From the NCBI RefSeq assembly GCF_001824475.1, contig NZ_MHXN01000046.1:1-44936 (forward strand): a stretch of DNA of 44,936 bases, read 5' to 3'. The DNA comes from Phenylobacterium sp. RIFCSPHIGHO2_01_FULL_69_31. GTDB taxonomy: Bacteria; Pseudomonadota; Alphaproteobacteria; Caulobacterales; Caulobacteraceae. Each line of letters starts with the position of its first letter. The first letter of the stretch is position 1. The notes under the pieces are model-generated. The model was not told the DNA's origin. It ran no database searches and saw nothing but the letters and a program-made list of their open reading frames with translations. The position numbers were made by a program, and so were the translations under genes. Below, piece after piece: positions 26,861 through 40,398 of the stretch.

Positions 26861-27422
26861 TGCAGGTCCTGCGCGCCGCCCTCCGCGTCGCCGCGCCCTG
26901 GAAGAACGGCGGCGGGGTGACGCGCGAGATCGCCGCCTCGCCGCCCGGCGCCGGCTTCGACGACTTCCGCTGGCGGGTCAGCATGGCCGAGGTCCGCAGC
27001 GACGGGCCGTTCTCGCTGTTTCCCGAGGTTGACCGGATCCTCGCGGTGATCGAGGGGCGGCTGGCGCTCTCGGTCGCGGGCGGCGGCGCGTTCGACCTCT
27101 CGCCCGCCAGCCCGCCGGCCGCCTTTCCCGGCGATGCGGCGGCCACGGGGCGCCTCCTTGAGGGGCCGGTTCTGGATCTGAACGTGATGACGCGACGCGG
27201 CGATGTGACCGGCGCCCTCGAACGGCTGGAGATCCACCAACCGCTCGTGCTCCGCCCCTTCGCGGGGGAGCGGGTGGTGGTCGCCGCCAGCGGTCCCCTG
27301 CTGGCCGTGTCCGGCGGCCCGCCTATCAGCCTCGCGCGCTTCGACGCCCTCCTGCTGGAGCCAGGCGAGACGGCCACGCTGGAGGCGGCCCGCCCGGCGA
27401 CCGCCTACCTGGCCGTCTTCCG

Positions 27423-27426
<4 letters not shown>
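26860..27426 (+). CDS. hutD: HutD family cupin protein
   Basis: This is 188 residues starting one base before the end of the hutU stop (TGATG). The N-terminus RAALRVAAPWKNGGGVTREI is the HutD/Ves family signature, followed by FDDFRWRVSMAEVRSDGPFS and FPEVDRILAVIEGRLALSV of a cupin-like barrel. HutD is thought to modulate hut expression or limit pathway flux; it is not one of the five catalytic enzymes. It closes the operon and its stop overlaps that of the convergent gltD by 4 bp (CTAG). Confidence 0.88.
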
Positions 27427-28874
<1,448 letters not shown>

Positions 28875-28896
28875 CTTCGTTCCCTAGCAGTCTGGA

Positions 28897-33543
<4,647 letters not shown>

Positions 33544-33607
33544 CGTCAGTATCCCAGGCACATGGCGACGCCCGCCCCGCCGACTGGCCGGGCGCGCGCC
33601 GCGTGGC

Positions 33608-33636
33608 TTTTAAGCGGCAAGAATAACCCTTGTCGA
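33608..33636 (-). promoter_or_regulatory. Candidate gltB promoter
   Basis: On the minus strand, TCGACA (33636-33631) and TTAAAA (33613-33608) are separated by 17 bp, close to a sigma-70 -35/-10 pair. Transcription would begin near 33601, some 58 bp before the gltB ATG at 33543. The 273-bp gap between gltB and the TetR gene (33544-33816) holds no other feature I can support. Confidence 0.35.
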
Positions 33637-33816
33637 TGGGCAGGCCTCGCTTGAAGGGGCAGAATTTTTCGTAGTGCTTTCAGTTCCCTCGGCTTGGCTT
33701 GCAGCAGACGCGCCGAAAGGCCGCACGGCGCAGGCTACGCGTCCCACATGGCCGCCGAACCACCCGCGTTCCTGTGCTAGCGTGTGCTTCAGCGAAATGG
33801 GGACGGTCCGGACGGC

Positions 33817-34500
33817 ATGGGCAGGCAGGCGCGGAAAGACGACGACGGCCCGGCCGCCGTGCCCCTGGGCACGAAGCTGAAGCCGTCGCAGAGCCGGGCG
33901 CGGAACACCTTCGAGACGGTGCTGTCCACGGCGGGCGAGCTGCTGGCCGAAGTCGGGTTCGAGCGCCTGACGACGAACCTCGTCTGCGAGCGGGCCGGCC
34001 TGACGCCGCCGGCGCTTTATCGCTATTTCCCCAACAAGTACGCGATCCTCAGCGAGCTGGCCCGGCGGCTCATGGAGGCTCAGGACGAGGCGGTGCTGGC
34101 CTGGATGGAAGCCGGCGGCCTGGAGGCCGATTCCCTCGCCGAAGCGGTGGAGAAGAACCGCCGGATGCAGGAGCAGGTGAACGAGATCACCCGGCAGATG
34201 CCCGGCGGAATCTGGATCATGCGCGCACTGCGGGCGATTCCCCTGCTGCGCGACATCCGGATCGCCTCCCGGGACCGGGTGGCCCTGCAGATCAGCGAGA
34301 ACCTCCGGCAGCGCTTTCCTACGGTCCCGCAGGATGAGCTGTTCCGGGCGGCGCGGCTCTCCACGGAACTGATGTACGCCGCCACCGAGATGGTGCTGGA
34401 GGAGCCGGAGCAGGACGAGGCCCGGGTCAACGAAGAGGTCTGCTGGATGGTGGCCCTCTACTACAACCGGCTGGCCGAGCGGCACGCCGCCGCGCGTTAG
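33817..34500 (+). CDS. TetR-family regulator next to the kinase/aldolase operon
   Basis: This is 227 residues from ATG 33817; a GTG at 33784 would add 11 residues and no ribosome site is convincing for either. A basic N-terminal arm precedes the TetR helix-turn-helix (FERLTTNLVCERAGLTPPAL, then YRYFPNKYAI). The C-terminal helical domain is unassigned. It is convergent with the kinase-aldolase-MFS operon with a 4-bp stop overlap. It is the only regulator in this cluster, hence the main candidate to bind the three shared dyads at 37282, 40187 and 40340. That link is inferred. Confidence 0.88.
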   Translation: MGRQARKDDDGPAAVPLGTKLKPSQSRARNTFETVLSTAGELLAEVGFERLTTNLVCERAGLTPPALYRYFPNKYAILSELARRLMEAQDEAVLAWMEAGGLEADSLAEAVEKNRRMQEQVNEITRQMPGGIWIMRALRAIPLLRDIRIASRDRVALQISENLRQRFPTVPQDELFRAARLSTELMYAATEMVLEEPEQDEARVNEEVCWMVALYYNRLAERHAAAR

Positions 34501-35648
34501 GCCGCCGGCAGCGCCTTGCCGATACGGCGAAGCCTGGCCGCGACGACCACGATCAGGCCCAGCGCCAGGACAAGACAAATGCCCGCCAGGCGCATGGCGC
34601 CGGCCACGTCGCTGTCGCCCACGAGCAGCGAGGCCGCCAGCGGGCCGGCGCTGCTGCCCAGGAGCTGCGCGGCGCCGAGCTGCATGGCCGCATGGCGCGT
34701 GGGATCGATCCGGATCAGCAGCGCGGTGTGGAACGGCAGGACGAACAGCCACAGGAAACCGAACGCAGCCACCAGTCCCATGAAGGCCGTGGCCGTCGGC
34801 GAGGCGGCCAGCCCCGCCAGCAGGCCGAGGTTGATCAGCCCAGCCCCGATCAGCACCGCAGGGGGCGACGGCCGTCCGCCCAGGAAGGTGGCGGCGGCCC
34901 CGCCCAGCACCTGCATCGCCAGGGCCGCCGCCACGGCGCCCTGCGCCTCAGCCGCGGTCAGCCCGACCCGCAGCGCCAGGGGCTCCAGATAGACCCAGAT
35001 CGCCACGATGAAGGCCATGTAGAGGAAGACGGCCGCCAGGCCCGCCCAGGCCAGGGGCGTCAGCGAACCGGCGCCCGCGGTCTCGGCCTTCGGCAACGGC
35101 CTCAAGGCCGGCGGCGCCCAGACGGCCGCGACGGCCGCCGTCAGCGAGATGGCGGCCAGGCAGGCCAGCGCAGCGTTGACGCCGCCCTCGACCATCACCG
35201 TCCGCGGCAGGACCGCGGCCAGCAGGAGCTGGGCCAGCGTCTGCACGGTGACGAAGATGCCGGCCTGCCGCTCCGGGTGGGTGGAACGGGCGATCATCCC
35301 GATGGTGGCCCACAGCATGATCCCGGCGAAGACGCCCGTCAGGCTGCGCAGCGCGATCAGTTCGCCGCCCGAGACCCAGAGGCTGCCGAGGTTGCACAGG
35401 GCGTGCCCCACGCAGGCGGCGGCCAGCTTGATCCGCATCGCCGACGGCTTCAGGAGCGCCGCGGCGATCCCGCAGGCCAGGCCGAGCGCCAGCAGTTCCG
35501 CCGTCGCGGCCACCCCGATCTGCGGGACGGTGAGCCGCCCAGCTCCGGCCAGGCCGCCCAGGATCACCGGCTGCAATCCCGCGATCAGCAGAGCGACGAC
35601 GCCGATGTACTGCAGCGCCACGCCGGCCCGCGTCGGCAGGGCGTTCAC
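34497..35648 (-). CDS. MFS permease of the aldolase/kinase operon
   Basis: This is 383 residues from GTG 35648, whose codon overlaps the aldolase stop (GTGA). About 12 hydrophobic helices are visible. AGLQPVILGGLAGAGRLTVP and FAGIMLWATIGMIARSTHPE (the loop with the family's charged motif) place it among the smaller MFS sugar or drug permeases. As the third gene of an operon with a kinase and an aldolase, it probably imports the sugar-like substrate across the inner membrane. Its substrate is unknown. Confidence 0.85.
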   Translation of the reverse strand: MNALPTRAGVALQYIGVVALLIAGLQPVILGGLAGAGRLTVPQIGVAATAELLALGLACGIAAALLKPSAMRIKLAAACVGHALCNLGSLWVSGGELIALRSLTGVFAGIMLWATIGMIARSTHPERQAGIFVTVQTLAQLLLAAVLPRTVMVEGGVNAALACLAAISLTAAVAAVWAPPALRPLPKAETAGAGSLTPLAWAGLAAVFLYMAFIVAIWVYLEPLALRVGLTAAEAQGAVAAALAMQVLGGAAATFLGGRPSPPAVLIGAGLINLGLLAGLAASPTATAFMGLVAAFGFLWLFVLPFHTALLIRIDPTRHAAMQLGAAQLLGSSAGPLAASLLVGDSDVAGAMRLAGICLVLALGLIVVVAARLRRIGKALPAA

Positions 35649-36295
35649 CGGGTCTGGCCGTAGGATTTGAAGCGGGTCAGGATCTCGTCCATCTGCCCGT
35701 CCGACAGCAGGTTGGGCCCGCCGATGGCCAGGCAGCCCCAATAGACCGCCGCCTGTTCCTCGATCTCCTCGGCGATCAGCAGCGCCGCGGTCAGGCTGGG
35801 CGCCACCGTGATCTGGCCGTGGTTGGCCATCAGCGCGGCGTAGCGGCCCTGCAGCGCGTCCACCACGGCGTCGGCCAGCTCGGCCGAACCGAAGGTGGCG
35901 TAGGGCGCCACCGGCACGGTGGCCCCGCCGCTGACCCCGACCATGTAGTGGACCGCCGGGATCTCCCGCCCCGCGCAGGCCAGGATGGTCGCATGGCGCG
36001 AGTGGCAGTGGACCACCCCGCCTACGTCCGGCCGCCGCCGCAGGATCTGCATGTGCATCCGCCACTCGCTGGAGGGCTTGAGCTGTCCCGGCGCCACGCT
36101 GTCGTCCGCACCGATAAAAACCATCGCGTCGGGCGTCAGCCGCTCGGGCGGCACACCGCTGGGGCTGACCAGCATTCCGTCGCCCAGTCGCGCGGACACG
36201 TTGCCGGAGGTGCCGCGGTTGAGGCCGCGCGCCTCCATCGCTCGCATCACCTCGACCATCCGGCCCCGCAGGCGGGTCTCGTCGTCGGCCGCCAT
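35645..36295 (-). CDS. Class II aldolase/adducin-family protein
   Basis: This is 216 residues from ATG 36295 (GTG 36298 is one codon earlier). The FucA-type fold shows GLNRGTSGNVSAR, which binds the phosphate, and SPSGVPPERLTPDAMV. Zinc ligands are in VVHCHSRHATILA (His96, His98) and MANHGQ (His159). Glu77 of KPSSEWRMHM is the likely catalytic acid. Such enzymes cleave sugar-phosphates to a triose/glycolaldehyde piece plus dihydroxyacetone phosphate or lactaldehyde. The adjacent kinase, coupled by overlap, probably makes its phosphorylated substrate. The substrate is unknown. Confidence 0.9.
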   Translation of the reverse strand: MAADDETRLRGRMVEVMRAMEARGLNRGTSGNVSARLGDGMLVSPSGVPPERLTPDAMVFIGADDSVAPGQLKPSSEWRMHMQILRRRPDVGGVVHCHSRHATILACAGREIPAVHYMVGVSGGATVPVAPYATFGSAELADAVVDALQGRYAALMANHGQITVAPSLTAALLIAEEIEEQAAVYWGCLAIGGPNLLSDGQMDEILTRFKSYGQTR

Positions 36296-37239
36296 CACGC
36301 GGGCTCCTTCAGCGTCATCTCGCCCATGGCCTTCAGCACGCCATCATAGCTTTCGAGTCGGCCCAGCGTGGCCAGCCCTTGCGCCACCAGCGCGGCGACC
36401 GCGGTGGCGAACCGGGCGGCCTCCAGCGGCGGCAGGCCCCGGCTGAGGCCCACGATGAAGCCCGCGCAGTACGAGTCGCCGCAGCTGGTGGTGTCCACGG
36501 GCGTGATGTCGTAGGCGCCCAGGCGCGTCCGCTCGGCCCCTAGCGCGACGTACGAGCCGTTCCCGCCGTTCTTCATCAGCACCGCCCCGGCGCCGCGGGC
36601 GAGGAAGAAGTCGGCCGCCGCGGCCATGTCCGTCGCCCCCGAGAGGGCAAAGGCTTCGGCCACGCTGGGCATGAAGTAGTCCACATTGGGCAGGAGGCGC
36701 TCCAGCTCCGCCAAGGCGGTCGGCTGGGGCGAGATCAGGTCGCAGGTCACCACCGCGCCCCCGGCCTTGGCGGCTTCGACCACCGCGGCGCCGGGCCCGC
36801 CGTCCAGCTTCGGCCCGCCGATCCCGCCGTAGTGCAGGAAGGCGGCGCTTGCCGCGGCCGCCCGAACCGCCTCGCCCGTCGGCGCGAACATCCCGGCGCC
36901 CAGAGCGTGGAAGTTTGGCCGCCGCCCCTTCGAATCCACCGCAAGCACGGTGGTGGAGGTCGGCATCCCGGGGATCGTCTCCAGCAGGTCCGTGCCGACG
37001 CCCTCTTCTTCCAGCGCCATGCGCACGAAGCGGCCCGTCAGGTCGCCGCCCACCGAACCCGCGAGCCGGGTCGGAAGGCCCAGGCGTGCGGCCACCATGG
37101 CGGCGCCGGCCGCGGTGCCGGCGGGCGCGATGCCGATCCCCTGGATCAGGGTCGTGCCCTCGCCCTGCGGCAGGGCGTCGATGGGCCTTGCGACGACGTC
37201 CAGGGTCGTCAGCCCGATGCAGACCAGTCCTGTGCCCAT
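36295..37239 (-). CDS. PfkB-family carbohydrate kinase
   Basis: This is 314 residues from ATG 37239, with GGGAGG upstream. The ribokinase fold begins LVCIGLTTLDVVARPIDALP and GIAPAGTAAGAAMVAARLGL (substrate-side Gly-rich). ATP/catalytic signature DTTSCGDSYCAGF carries catalytic Asp255; the usual Gly-Ala-Gly-Asp is here Ser-Cys-Gly-Asp. It phosphorylates a sugar or sugar-like alcohol, substrate unknown. First gene of a three-gene operon: kinase, aldolase, MFS. It is divergent from the aminotransferase gene across a 77-bp gap that contains a shared dyad. Confidence 0.91.
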   Translation of the reverse strand: MGTGLVCIGLTTLDVVARPIDALPQGEGTTLIQGIGIAPAGTAAGAAMVAARLGLPTRLAGSVGGDLTGRFVRMALEEEGVGTDLLETIPGMPTSTTVLAVDSKGRRPNFHALGAGMFAPTGEAVRAAAASAAFLHYGGIGGPKLDGGPGAAVVEAAKAGGAVVTCDLISPQPTALAELERLLPNVDYFMPSVAEAFALSGATDMAAAADFFLARGAGAVLMKNGGNGSYVALGAERTRLGAYDITPVDTTSCGDSYCAGFIVGLSRGLPPLEAARFATAVAALVAQGLATLGRLESYDGVLKAMGEMTLKEPA

Positions 37240-37281
37240 GGCGTCCTCCCGACTTGAGTTGATTATTAGCTGCGAGACGAT

Positions 37282-37301
37282 AAGGTAGTCAAAACTATCT
37301 T
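37282..37301. promoter_or_regulatory. Dyad operator, site 1 of 3 in the aminotransferase/kinase cluster
   Basis: AAGGTAGT (37282-37289), CAAA, ACTATCTT (37294-37301) form an inverted repeat with 7 of 8 paired bases. It lies between the divergent kinase (start 37239) and aminotransferase (start 37317) genes, 16 bp before the latter. The consensus recurs at 40187 and 40340. Confidence 0.75.
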
Positions 37302-37316
37302 TTTGGGGCCGCAAGC

Positions 37317-38594
37317 ATGACCTGGTCGAACAGCCGGAATAAAGTCCTTTCCGAACGCGCCCAGGCCGTCATCCCGATGGGGATGTACGGCCACCAGTCG
37401 GTGATGCTGCTGCCCGACGATTATCCCCAGTTCTTCCAGCGCGCCGAGGGCGCCTACCTCTGGGACGTGGACGGCAACCGGTACGTGGACTTCATGTGCG
37501 GGTACGGTCCGAACCTGTTCGGCTACGGTAACGACGTCATCGACGCCGCCTACTCTGAGCGGATGCGCGCCGGCGACACCATGACCGGCCCCGGCGAGGC
37601 GATGGTCGAGCTGGCCGAGGCTATGGTCGCTCAGGTTAGCCACGCCGACTGGGCCATGTTCTGCAAGAACGGGACGGACGCCACGACCATGGCCATGATG
37701 GTGGCCCGCAACCACACGGGGCGGAAGACCATCGTCCTGGCGCGCGGCGCCTATCACGGCGCGGCGCCTTGGTGCACGCCGTTGAAGAAGGGCGTGACGC
37801 CCTCGGATCGCGCCAATCAGATCTTCTACGATTACAACGACGTCGAGAGCCTGGAGGCCGCCGTCCGCGAGGCCGGGGACGACCTGGCGGCGATCTTCGC
37901 CTCGCCGATCAAGCACGACACCTTCGTGGATCAGGAATCGCCGACCGTCGAATACGCCCGCCGGGCGCGCGAGCTCTGCGACGAGCGCGGCGCCCTGCTG
38001 ATCGTCGACGACGTCCGGGCCGGCTTCCGCCTGGCTCGCGACTGCAGCTGGTCGCTGGTGGGGGTGAAGCCCGACCTGTCCAGCTGGGGCAAGGCGATCG
38101 CCAACGGCCATCCGATCTCGGCCCTCTTGGGCGCCGACGTCTGCCGCATGGCGGCAGGGACGATCTACGTCACCGGCTCGTACTGGTTCTCCACGGCGCC
38201 CATGGCCGCTTCGCTCGCGACGCTGAAGCTGATCCGCGAGACCGACTACCTGGAGCGCACCCAGGCGCTGGGCCAGCGCCTGCGTTGGGGCCTGGACGAG
38301 GTCGCCGGCCGCCACGGTTTCGCCCTGCGCCAGACCGGGCCGGCCGAGATGCCGCTGATCATGGTCGACGACGACCCGACCCTGGCGAAGGGCTATTTCT
38401 GGAACCAGGCGCTGATCAAGCGCGGCGTCTACTTCCACCCCTGGCACAACATGTTCATCTGCGCCGCCATGACCGAGGCCAACATCGACTTCAGCCTGGA
38501 GGCCGCCGACGACGCCTTCAAACTGCTGAAGGCCGCCGGCCCGCTGGAGGCGCCGACGAAGCTGGCCTTCATGCACCAGATGCTGGAGGCCTGA
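37317..38594 (+). CDS. Class III PLP-dependent aminotransferase, GSAM-like
   Basis: This is 425 residues. Fold type I, class III: YLWDVDGNRYVDFMCGYGPN near the start, FCKNGTDATTMAMMVARN, the PLP-contacting LLIVDDVRAGFRL (Asp231) and the Schiff-base Lys259 in SSWGKAIANGHP. It resembles glutamate-1-semialdehyde aminomutase-like proteins, but sits in a catabolic cluster and lacks a heme-pathway context, so a transaminase or aminomutase acting on an amino sugar or amine is more likely. A shared dyad operator precedes it. It is convergent with the DMFase-like gene across a hairpin. Confidence 0.88.
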   Translation: MTWSNSRNKVLSERAQAVIPMGMYGHQSVMLLPDDYPQFFQRAEGAYLWDVDGNRYVDFMCGYGPNLFGYGNDVIDAAYSERMRAGDTMTGPGEAMVELAEAMVAQVSHADWAMFCKNGTDATTMAMMVARNHTGRKTIVLARGAYHGAAPWCTPLKKGVTPSDRANQIFYDYNDVESLEAAVREAGDDLAAIFASPIKHDTFVDQESPTVEYARRARELCDERGALLIVDDVRAGFRLARDCSWSLVGVKPDLSSWGKAIANGHPISALLGADVCRMAAGTIYVTGSYWFSTAPMAASLATLKLIRETDYLERTQALGQRLRWGLDEVAGRHGFALRQTGPAEMPLIMVDDDPTLAKGYFWNQALIKRGVYFHPWHNMFICAAMTEANIDFSLEAADDAFKLLKAAGPLEAPTKLAFMHQMLEA

Positions 38595-38602
38595 GCGCGG
38601 AG

Positions 38603-38622
38603 GCGCCCGCTCAGGCGGGCGC
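38603..38622. terminator. Bidirectional hairpin between convergent genes
   Basis: GCGCCCGC (38603-38610) pairs perfectly with GCGGGCGC (38615-38622) across loop TCAG. It is placed 8 bp after the aminotransferase stop and spans the stop codon of the convergent DMFase-like gene. There is no U-tract, so intrinsic termination is probable but not certain. Confidence 0.55.
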
Positions 38623-40161
38623 GCCCGGCCGGCTGACGCCGAAGCGGCGCATGACGTTGTGGGTGATCACCTGCACGAACGGGTCTCGCGCGGCCAGGCC
38701 ATGCGCCCATTCGGTGGTGCCGGTGTTGAAGACCTCGCCCTCGCCGCGCTTGAAGCTGGCCAGGACCGCATGGCCCCGCAGCACCTTGGCTTGGGCCTCG
38801 GCGCTGCTCTCGCCGAAGATCACGTCGGCGATGACGTCCAGCTTCTCGGGCGGGATGATCGGGTTGTAGCCCCGGCCCGCCTCTTCCCCGAAGGCGCAGG
38901 GGGCGAAGCCGATGATCTCCAGGTTCTCCGGCACGCCCAGCATGGGCACGGCGCGGGGCAGGCCGCCGTCGTCGAAGGTGAAGCGGCAGCCGTCGCTCTC
39001 GTAGCCGATCAGCGGCAGGTCGCCCCCGATCACGTCGCCATAGAAGAGGTCCGAGCCCTCCAGGGCCCAGTGCCGGTCGTCATAGACCGTGAAGCCGCCC
39101 TGCCCCCGCGCCACGCACATGCCCAGCCGGTGATAGCCGGCGAAGACGAAGCTGAGGCCGGTCAGTTCGGCCTCGGGTCGCGCGAAGGCGCGGTGCGACC
39201 ACAGGTGCGTCGCCTGCTCCGGGGGCACGTCCTCCGCCTCGAAGCCCTTCCACTTGTGGCAGACGTAGGTCTTGCCGTCGTTCTCCCAGCGGACCTTCCA
39301 GAAGCAGGTGTTGCCGGACAGGATGGCGATGCGGCCGCCCGCGTCGACGAACCGCTCCACCTGGTCGCGCTCGCCACCCGACCAGTACTCGCTGTGCCCG
39401 ACGAAGAAGGCCGACTGGTAACCGGCCAGCAGGTCCGGCTCGACCTCCAGGTCGTAGTCGGTCGCGTAGTCCAGCGCGTAGCCCTCGGCCTCGGCCCAGG
39501 CGACGAACGCGTGCTCCCACTTGTGCAGGAAGCCGGCCGAGCCGTCGTACGGCGAGGCGCGGTGCTCGACCATCCAGGCGTGGTCGCTGGCCCAGGGCTT
39601 TTCCTCGAACCCGCGCTTGCGCATGTTCACGAGGCGAGGCGCGCCCTCCGGCGGGGCCACGATCAGGGGTGCGAAGGGCCGCTGGGTCGACAGCACCCCG
39701 ATCGCCTCGTCCATCGCCTGGGCGAAGGGGACCGTGCCGCTCATCAAGCCGGTGACGTTCGAGTAGGCGTTCGCCCCGCCCCACCAGTTGTAGGAATGGT
39801 AGGTGTTGGTGGCCAGGACCAGCACTGCCGTGGAGCGGGCCTGTCCTGCCGGCGCCTTCACGCAGACGAAGTGATGCGCCTCGGCGCCGGATGCGTCGGT
39901 CAGGACGATGTCGTAGTAGCCGGATCTCCAGTCGGCGCCGACCTCCACCTCCAGGGTGGCGGGCCAGCCGCAGCCGTCCCGGTCCACGTGGGGCGGAACC
40001 GGCTGTTCCGCGATAGCCAGGCCATCCCGCGAGAACACCTCGCGCCGCTCGGCGCCCACCCGCGCGATCCGCAGCCGGCAGGGGCTGCTCGTGGCGCTGG
40101 CGTGCAACGCGAACCGCTCTCCGGGACGGACACTCAGGCGATCGGTGTAACAGGCCAGCAT
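38611..40161 (-). CDS. N,N-dimethylformamidase large-subunit-like protein
   Basis: This is 516 residues from ATG 40161, with GAGGA upstream. A beta-rich N-terminal domain (about 1-110) is followed by the core with NTYHSYNWWGG (119-129), GHSEYWSGGERDQVERFVD (255-273) and IIGFAPCAFGEEAGRGYNP, as in the C-terminal half of the N,N-dimethylformamidase beta subunit (DMFA2_C). That enzyme is an iron-dependent amide hydrolase. This protein is shorter than the roughly 760-residue subunit and has no small-subunit gene next to it. It probably cleaves an amide bond in a substrate of this cluster; substrate unknown. A shared dyad operator lies 25 bp upstream. Confidence 0.82.
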   Translation of the reverse strand: MLACYTDRLSVRPGERFALHASATSSPCRLRIARVGAERREVFSRDGLAIAEQPVPPHVDRDGCGWPATLEVEVGADWRSGYYDIVLTDASGAEAHHFVCVKAPAGQARSTAVLVLATNTYHSYNWWGGANAYSNVTGLMSGTVPFAQAMDEAIGVLSTQRPFAPLIVAPPEGAPRLVNMRKRGFEEKPWASDHAWMVEHRASPYDGSAGFLHKWEHAFVAWAEAEGYALDYATDYDLEVEPDLLAGYQSAFFVGHSEYWSGGERDQVERFVDAGGRIAILSGNTCFWKVRWENDGKTYVCHKWKGFEAEDVPPEQATHLWSHRAFARPEAELTGLSFVFAGYHRLGMCVARGQGGFTVYDDRHWALEGSDLFYGDVIGGDLPLIGYESDGCRFTFDDGGLPRAVPMLGVPENLEIIGFAPCAFGEEAGRGYNPIIPPEKLDVIADVIFGESSAEAQAKVLRGHAVLASFKRGEGEVFNTGTTEWAHGLAARDPFVQVITHNVMRRFGVSRPGAPA

Positions 40162-40186
40162 GGGACGTCCTCGCGGCGGATCTGGA

Positions 40187-40206
40187 AAGGTAGCTTTTAT
40201 TATCGT
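40187..40206. promoter_or_regulatory. Dyad operator, site 2 of 3
   Basis: AAGGTAGC TTTT ATTATCGT matches the consensus AAGGTAGT-N4-ACTATCTT in 13 of 16 arm positions. It sits 25 bp upstream of the DMFase-like gene start (40161, minus strand). On its own the symmetry is poor (4 of 8), so it depends on comparison with sites 1 and 3. Confidence 0.6.
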
Positions 40207-40339
40207 CCCGGCCGGCGAAGGTCGAGCGCCGGGCGAGGTTATGGCGCGTGCGGCGTCCGGCGCCCCTCGTCCGCGCGACGCGCCGCGATTTTGGGCAAGT
40301 GAGGCGGGCAGGCCACAGCGCAGCCGCGCCATCTTGCGT

Positions 40340-40359
40340 TATATAGTTTTTACTACCGT
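40340..40359. promoter_or_regulatory. Dyad operator, site 3 of 3
   Basis: Read on the minus strand, ACGGTAGT AAAA ACTATATA matches AAGGTAGT-N4-ACTATCTT in 13 of 16 arm positions. It lies about 40-60 bp upstream of the TonB-dependent receptor start (40399). An A/T-rich -10-like TATAAG (40359-40364) abuts it, so a bound regulator could block transcription. Confidence 0.65.
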
Positions 40360-40398
40360 ATAAGAATGGTCGCGCGATCGACACGTGAGGGGATGAAT

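Noticed and set aside
37317..38594. Glutamate-1-semialdehyde aminomutase (hemL) call
   Set aside because: The fold matches, but the PLP-contact segment reads DDVRAGFRL and the gene sits in a regulated catabolic cluster, so hemL is not supported.
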